Shown here: piece by piece, positions 58,846 through 64,000 of the stretch
How positions within the stretch are numbered: position 1 is the stretch's first letter
Layout: every line of letters begins with the position of its first letter
Source of the DNA: Rhododendron vialii
Lineage: Eukaryota; Streptophyta; Magnoliopsida; Ericales; Ericaceae
DNA length: 64,000 bases
Assembly (NCBI RefSeq): GCF_030253575.1
Contig: NC_080567.1
Span: forward strand, 30,826,501-30,890,500
Reading direction: 5' to 3'
Translations under genes and position numbers: made by a program
Notes under the pieces: model-generated
Database searches by the model: none
What the model was told of the DNA's origin: nothing
The model's input: only the letters and a program-made list of their open reading frames with translations

Positions 58846-61800
58846 CTCACTGCGCCTAGTTCCCTACTTGACTGAGACTATGAGAAAATATTTGCACTAC
58901 ATTGTTGATGTGTACTTGTACTAGGGGAGAAAATATTTGCACTACATTGTTGATGTGTACTTGTACTAGGGTGGTTGTACAAGAGCAGCTCTAACTTTCA
59001 CTGCAGAATATGCATCATGTTTAGCAGGAAACTTGTACGTATTAAACAAATCCAACTCTCCTCCTTTTGTGTATTTGTTGTTCTTCGGATTGACATCTTG
59101 AGAAGCCTTTCTGCTTTTTCCCCCTTCTCTTGGATACTTTGCCATTACTCAAGAAGTTTACGCTATAATTTCTTACTCAGGGGTTTTGCCTTCCTGGTTC
59201 GAGTTCTATTGCTTCAGAAACACTCAACTTACTCAGGTTTTGACTGCTCTTGATCAAAATGTAGCAAATTGGTTAAAAACACACTTGCAGCTTAATAACT
59301 GCCTTTTCCTTTACTCCTTTCTGCCTCCTTTGTGCTGCAGGCTTGCACCTGAATCGTTCCAAGATCTTGAAAAATATGTACTAAGATTTTTCCGAAATCT
59401 TCCTTGTACAACAATTGTCGGTCTTAGTCTGCTTGGAGGTGCTTTTGCCAGTTTATTGTCAGAACTGCTAGGATATCCTTCTCAAGCTCCTGCATGGATC
59501 CTATTATCTCGTTTGCATTCAGATTGTCAACCTGTTGTTTTACTTCTTCCGGTGGATTCTATTTTAGAAGGTAACTTTGCTTCCATAAAAAATTGGGTAA
59601 TGAAAATGTAGTCCCTCCGTCACCTATTTTTGGTCCTTTCCACTTGTGGTGTCCCAAAATGTATGTAGTTTTTTGTTTTGTCAAAGGATATAAGTTTATT
59701 AGTTCCAATTCCAACATTATCCCTTAAACAAAAATGGGAATCAAAGGTTAATACTGGGGATAAATACTTTTCAATTTGAATCTGAGAATTAGTTCATCAA
59801 ATTGTGCGTCCCCAAAAAAGTTGGAATCCCCAAGGAGGACCAACATTTTGGGACAGAGGGAGTGCAAAGTTTTGTGCTCATATTAAGATACAGCTTACTA
59901 AAGTACAAGGCGTAATGTGGACAGAAGCTACTGATGACTACATAAGGTCTGGCTCTGGGATCCTTTTTGAAGACAAATCTTTTGCGAAACGCTGGCACTG
60001 TCCTTGGGGTTCCAATGTGGTTGATGATTTAGCCCCAGAGTTTAAAAGGATATTGGAGGAGAATTTCTCATCATCTTCAATGCATCACTTAGAAGATACA
60101 AAAGATAACAGGTCATTATGGTGGGCGCAGAGAAATAGTCTTGATAAGCGCCTTAGCAAATTTTTGAGGTAGGTCTTCTCTATCTCAAAATGCTTCATAC
60201 ACTTCTTTTCTAGGCATCCAAAGGTCGTTACTGTACACCTTGGATTTGTCTCTTCTGCTGTTGTATAATTCTTCATTATTATCTGCACAAAATTATGTTG
60301 TGTAACAATTTTATGTGTTCATGACCCAGTGATTTAGAAGATTTGTGGTTTGGTCCTTGGAAATTTTTGCTTTTGGGGGAGTTCTCTAGAAGCAAGCAGC
60401 AGGAGTCAGTGCTACGGAAACTTGTGCATAATCTGAAGGTCAAATGTAACGTGGATGCACAAGAGGGTCTGGTTAAAGTTATTCTAGGAGGTGCCAAGCA
60501 TGCACGTGAGCGTGAAGAATTTATTTTGCAGCTAATACTTGGCAAGGGGTGTTTCACTGGATACTCTAATCAAGAGAGGTGCAGTGCATCGTCTGATGCA
60601 TGTCATGAGGACAAAAGTCTGTCCAAGAGGGTCTTCAAACTAACACTTGAAGCATCCCATGAAGTTGATGAGGGAGAGTGTCTAAACAGGGAACCAGTAA
60701 TTCTAGTGCTAGATTTTGATGTGCAGGTGGGGCTTTGGATTTTCGTTCCTTACCCTTTTTATTTTTTAATGTGCCATATATACTGTTTTGGATGATTTTG
60801 GTATTGAATTTACTGTTTCAGTTTGAAACATTTTGAAGTTAGTGATCAAAGTGTTATTGCTTTCCCTTGTGAAAATGTTATTGAGGGTAAACTGTGTTTA
60901 ATCTTGAAAGGAAGAATCGCATGTATGAAAGCTGTGGGTGTTATTAACTACAAGTTGCAATGAAGTCCAGCCCAATTGCTCACAACTACTCAAACACAAA
61001 ATCTCTGGAACTGGAACACTTTGAGAATCGCGCCTTTTATATTCATGTACACACACACACACACCGACGTACATATACACACATATAAGAGTATATATTG
61101 TGCCCTTTGTTGAGATGCTTCCATTTCTTAATTTATAAGATGCCTGCTTATGCTTCTAAGCAACTTTGCCGCTAGAGAACACCTGTAGCATTTTTCGTTG
61201 TCTTCACTTTTTCCCATGGCACACTCCTCTTCCTTCAAAATATGCTAATGATTGGTTGACATGTGCAGATGCTTCCATGGGAGAATTTACCAGTTGTGAG
61301 GAGCCAGGAGGTTTACCGCATGCCTTCTATTGGCAGCATCTTTGCCACGCTTGATAGGTGCCGTCAATTCCAGGAGCATGATGTGAAGAATGCTGGTATC
61401 TTCCCATTTATAGATCCCCTGGATGGGTTTTATTTGTTGAATCCCAGTGGTGATCTCAGCGGCACACAGGATACATTTGAAGATTTTTTTAGAGAGAAAA
61501 ACTTGGAGGTAATTCCATGGTATTGTTTCTTCTCGTAAGAATAAGGAAAGAAGCAGCCGGCTTCTGTTCTCCTATGTAAAGACTTGTTATTGTGCTTACT
61601 CAAGCGTTTAGCTCCCATCCATGCGTATACGTGCACCTCTTTAATCTCTTTGTAGGGCATTGTATTGAACATTGGAGTGCAACACTCGATTTCTAATTCT
61701 CTTTAAATGACTTCATTTTTCCGTGCAGGGGAAGGCAGGAACCGCACCCACAATTGAAGAGTTAGCTCTTGCCTTGAGAAGCCATGACCTATTTATTTAT

Positions 61801-62585
61801 TTTGGTCATGGAAGTGGTATGTTTGATCAAAACCATTACCACTTCTCCTTTTTATTCTCTTCTCGTTTTATTGTTGTTGTGGGAAGTTAAGCCTTACTAT
61901 TGAAACCAACCCAACACAAGCTAACCATTGATCCCAACCAGTTGGAAATAAAATGGAACGTGATTTGATCCATTTTTGTTCTATAGTTCGACATCTACTT
62001 ATTCATTTAAACCATGATTTGTTCTAATGTACCAGTGTTGATGATTGATTGTCTAATTGTGATTCAGGGATGCAGTTTATTCCAGAGCAAGAAATTCAGA
62101 AGCTTCAAAATTGTGCTGCTACCCTCCTGATGGGTTGCAGCAGTGGATCTCTATCTCTAAATGGTAGTTACACTCCACAAGGTGCTCCTCTCTGCTATCT
62201 CTTAGCAGGTTCTCCCGTCATAGTTGCGAATTTGTGGGAAGTGACGGACAAGGACATCGATCGATTTGCCAAGGCCGTGTTTGATTTTTGCCTAGAAGAA
62301 AGAATAACTGATTCCATACGTTGTGTTCAATGCAATTTAGTTGCAGAAAAGTTCAACTCAATGCAGATAACTGGAACCAAGGGAAATGCTAAGAAGAAAA
62401 CCTCGAGAAAAATTGAGCTGGAAAATTTTGACTCAAGCATCCATAATGACCGTTGTAACCACAGACCAAAGATTGGTTCTTTCATGGGTCAAGCTCGAGA
62501 AGCTTGCAAGCTCCCTTTTTTGATAGGGGCTTCACCGGTATGTTATGGTGTTCCAACAGGTATTCATAAAAAGAAAGATTTGTAG
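46304..62585 (+). CDS. Separase (ESP), C50 cysteine protease of chromosome segregation
   Basis: I join 27 exons with consistent phases and no stop: 46304-46968, 47513-47690, 47784-47891, 48341-48475, 48603-49114, 49627-49732, 49870-49995, 50078-50374, 50449-50565, 50696-50917, 51050-51160, 51300-51437, 51538-51906, 52005-52094, 52666-52929, 53268-53391, 53521-54294, 54449-54683, 54828-54930, 58117-58368, 59181-59236, 59341-59570, 59925-60168, 60330-60726, 61269-61508, 61729-61816, 62068-62585. The protein is 2232 aa, close to Arabidopsis ESP. Separase cuts the cohesin kleisin at anaphase and in meiosis. The C-terminal peptidase domain has [20 protein letters not shown], catalytic His2058 in YFGHGSG and catalytic Cys2084 in LLMGCSSGS, followed by [18 protein letters not shown]. 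The N-terminal part is a helical-repeat scaffold. A Cys-rich cluster lies near residues 1397-1411. Exon 20 has a 17-residue tandem duplication. I chose the ATG at 46304 because the upstream in-frame ATG (46241) would add low-complexity leader sequence. Confidence 0.95.
49187..49242 (+). repeat. (AAT)n microsatellite in separase intron 5
   Basis: ATA/AAT trinucleotide run of about 18 units with one interruption (ATC) near 49200. Confidence 0.9.
52431..52618. mobile_element. MITE-like element in separase intron 14
   Basis: The left end reads CCTTGCTCGGATG and the right end in reverse reads CCTTGTTCGGATG, a 13-bp inverted repeat with one mismatch. The interior repeats GGGTAATGAGTGGAGAGAG words, related to 22790-22970. 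Confidence 0.65.
52972..53207. mobile_element. MITE, GGCCCCGTTC family, copy 3, in separase intron 15
   Basis: The left end reads GTGTTCCAGTTTACCCCCTT and the right end in reverse reads GGCCCCGTTCCAGATTCTC. The interior matches copies 1 and 2 (AAAAATAAGT, TTTGATACATCTCGATGAG). No coding capacity. Confidence 0.75.
54940..55014 (+). repeat. (TC)37 microsatellite in separase intron 19
   Basis: A 75-bp uninterrupted TC run that starts 10 bp after the 5' splice site of exon 19. Confidence 0.95.
55119..55671 (-). mobile_element. Solo LTR, copia-like, in separase intron 19
   Basis: Read on the minus strand it begins TGTAGGGGC and ends CCCCAACA, typical LTR ends, with a TATA-like CTATAAAAGC and the motif CCGTGGATGTAC found in many plant copia LTRs. 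It contains several CGTCCGGAC-type words (55400-55560). I see no clear 5-bp target duplication and no internal domain. Confidence 0.6.
56647..58047 (-). mobile_element. TRIM (miniature LTR retrotransposon) in separase intron 19
   Basis: Two direct terminal repeats, 56647-56788 (142 bp) and 57913-58047 (135 bp), are flanked by the 5-bp duplication GTTGA (56642-56646 and 58048-58052). Read on the minus strand, each LTR starts TGTTAGAATATAG (the first base is mutated at 58047) and ends CACAACA. A tRNA-Met-type primer binding site, TGGTATCAGAGC, directly follows the first LTR (57901-57912 on the plus strand). A polypurine tract, GAGGGGGAA, precedes the second. The 1.1-kb interior has no gag-pol and is full of CAACGA-type repeats. 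It sits antisense to separase. Confidence 0.95.
58198..58299 (+). repeat. 51-bp in-frame tandem duplication in separase exon 20
   Basis: Units 58198-58248 and 58249-58299 differ at about one base (A/G at the Thr/Ala codon). They encode [17 protein letters not shown] and [17 protein letters not shown], residues 1586-1619. See the finding for why it matters. Confidence 0.95.
58773..58842 (+). repeat. (GA)35 microsatellite in separase intron 20
   Basis: A 70-bp uninterrupted GA run. Just after it, a unit containing GAAAATATTTGCACTACATTG is duplicated (about 58882 and 58928). Confidence 0.95.
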
Positions 62586-64000
62586 CATTACAGGCATTTC
62601 TCATGCCGCCTCAATTTGTTTGGAGAAGAATCTTCACGCCTTTTGCCTTCTCTGCCCAGTAGCAGTAAGAAAATACAAGATATCATAGCACTGGCCTACC
62701 ATAAGTAGCAAAACTACTCATCTCTTGAGCCAGAGGCTAATGAATGGAGGCGAGGGAGCAACTGGACAAAATTGCATTCTTTAACTACTAGAGCCGCCTC
62801 AATTTGGCGCGACAAGAATCTTCATGCCTTTTGCCTACTCTGCCAGCAAAATTGCATTCTGTTACCTACTAGAGACTGTCAACATATGCAGCTTACCCTC
62901 CTGATTCCTAACAGTGAAATTGATTGATACTCCTTTTTCCTCTCCGAATTTCTGCAGTAGAAGGTAGCAGGCAACAATGCTCTGTAGCCTAAGTTATGAC
63001 AAGTGGTTTTGTATGTTGTACGTAATGAAACATGGATTGTGGAATCTTCTAGTTCAGAGGACTAGCTTGTCCACAAATCATAGCGCACGTATTCATTGTA
63101 GTTTGTTGTATTGCCACTTGTTTTATCTTCCTCACAAAAGTATACAAATGATACGTTAGAACCATCTATTCTCCTGGAATCACATGCTTTAATAAGATTA
63201 TTCTTTGTATGGTTGATTTTCAAATATACTCCGGTCCATGATTGTTCTTTTTTGTGTGTGTGTGGAGAAAGCGCTAGAAATGCATTGATATATGAGAGAA
63301 CAATTTACAAGGGAAACATGAAACGAGCAACATAGATAATATATACAACAGAAACTACAAAAACAAAACACCGAGATCCGTAGTTGCCCTATTCCAAAAA
63401 GGTGTTCCCTGAGTAGCAGTTGATATACTAGAGGACGTTTGGCAAGATAATGAGCCGGGTGAGCGTCTTTGCGATCAATCTTGGATAACCTGCAAAAATC
63501 TAGTTTGGAGACTTCTTCACCAAGATTGCGCAAAACAAAAAATTTCTTCCTATGCTTCCGTGAATGGGATGGGTACTGTGCTTGTACTCATATATGCATG
63601 TGAAAGAACCACACCACAACATCTGCCAACCAATTATCCAATTCTTTAACAGGTGATATTTGGCGATTGGAGTGTCGAAACCAAGCCAACAATTGCAGCC
63701 TTGTCATGTACATGATGCAAATTGCAATCTGGAAATGATAAGCTGTGACAAACACTATGGAATCTCTGTTTGATGGCCTCCAGGCAGAAAATAACAGCTT
63801 CATCAATGAGGCAAAACCACAATCCTAAAATTAACCCATTCTTGAGCTTGTAAATTTGCCCTAGGGCTGCTGGGGGGTACATAACATAACAACAATTCAA
63901 TTCAGTTAAGAACAAGGTGCCAAATATACACCGTAAAGGTCAGGCCAAATCAAGAGGTGCAAAGACCTAGACGCTCCTGATCTTTAAGTTCCATCTCTTT
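62586..64000. other. Region downstream of separase
   Basis: The separase 3' UTR probably occupies the first few hundred bases. It contains an imperfect direct repeat (CCGCCTCAATTTG...GAATCTTCA(C/T)GCCTTTTGCC) at about 62607 and 62793. On the minus strand, 63280-63533 is open with a splice-like AG at about 63489, but I recognise no family. No other gene is supported. Confidence 0.4.

Overview
This is a nuclear window from a eudicot plant. The evidence is plant-specific gene families with spliced GT-AG introns, low overall GC, abundant small DNA transposons (MITEs), copia- and gypsy-type LTR remnants, a TRIM element, 5'-truncated LINEs and long CT/GA microsatellites. I cannot name the species. 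A woody asterid-like genome is only a guess.

Layout, left to right. (1) 1-8.5 kb: a GATA26/27-like gene whose first exon is not visible and whose C-terminus is cut short, then repeat-rich DNA holding a 5'-truncated LINE and an unidentified retroposed sequence, both with clear target-site duplications. (2) 8.9-14.2 kb: an intact five-exon gene for a TMEM87/lung-seven-transmembrane-receptor protein (523 aa). (3) 14.2-28.3 kb: a gene graveyard around one intact intronless PPR gene (19904-21817). It holds intron-containing fragments of RST1 (the C-terminus upstream of the PPR gene, the central part downstream, so out of order), one orphan exon of a UBP12/13-type ubiquitin protease, and an antisense fragment resembling the N-terminus of a SHI/STY transcription factor. 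(4) 28.3-33.9 kb: transposon-rich DNA with a solo LTR bounded by a 5-bp duplication, a large non-coding repeat carrying two arrays of a GC-rich 49-bp minisatellite, and MITEs. (5) 34.2-39.2 kb: PYM, the Mago-Y14 partner (226 aa, four exons). Its large introns hold a hAT-type MITE with an 8-bp duplication, a 99-bp-arm inverted repeat, a 95-bp tandem duplication and another MITE. (6) 40.5-44.8 kb, minus strand: MRT4, a ribosome assembly factor (230 aa, eight exons), convergent with PYM. (7) 46.3-62.6 kb: a complete separase gene (27 exons, 2232 aa by my splicing, all phases joining without a break), divergent from MRT4, with a TRIM retrotransposon and a solo LTR in intron 19 and a 17-residue in-frame duplication in exon 20. 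(8) 62.6-64 kb: no gene recognised.

The intact genes are housekeeping and do not form a pathway: membrane trafficking (TMEM87), organelle RNA (PPR), exon-junction-complex recycling (PYM), 60S ribosome assembly (MRT4) and chromosome segregation (separase). The less ordinary content is the scrambled RST1/UBP12/SHI gene-fragment cluster, the 49-bp GC-rich arrays, the intronic hairpin in PYM and the separase exon duplication. I saw no system that I can claim is undescribed.

Exon boundaries were worked out by hand from GT-AG sites, reading phase and remembered protein families. No database search was run.
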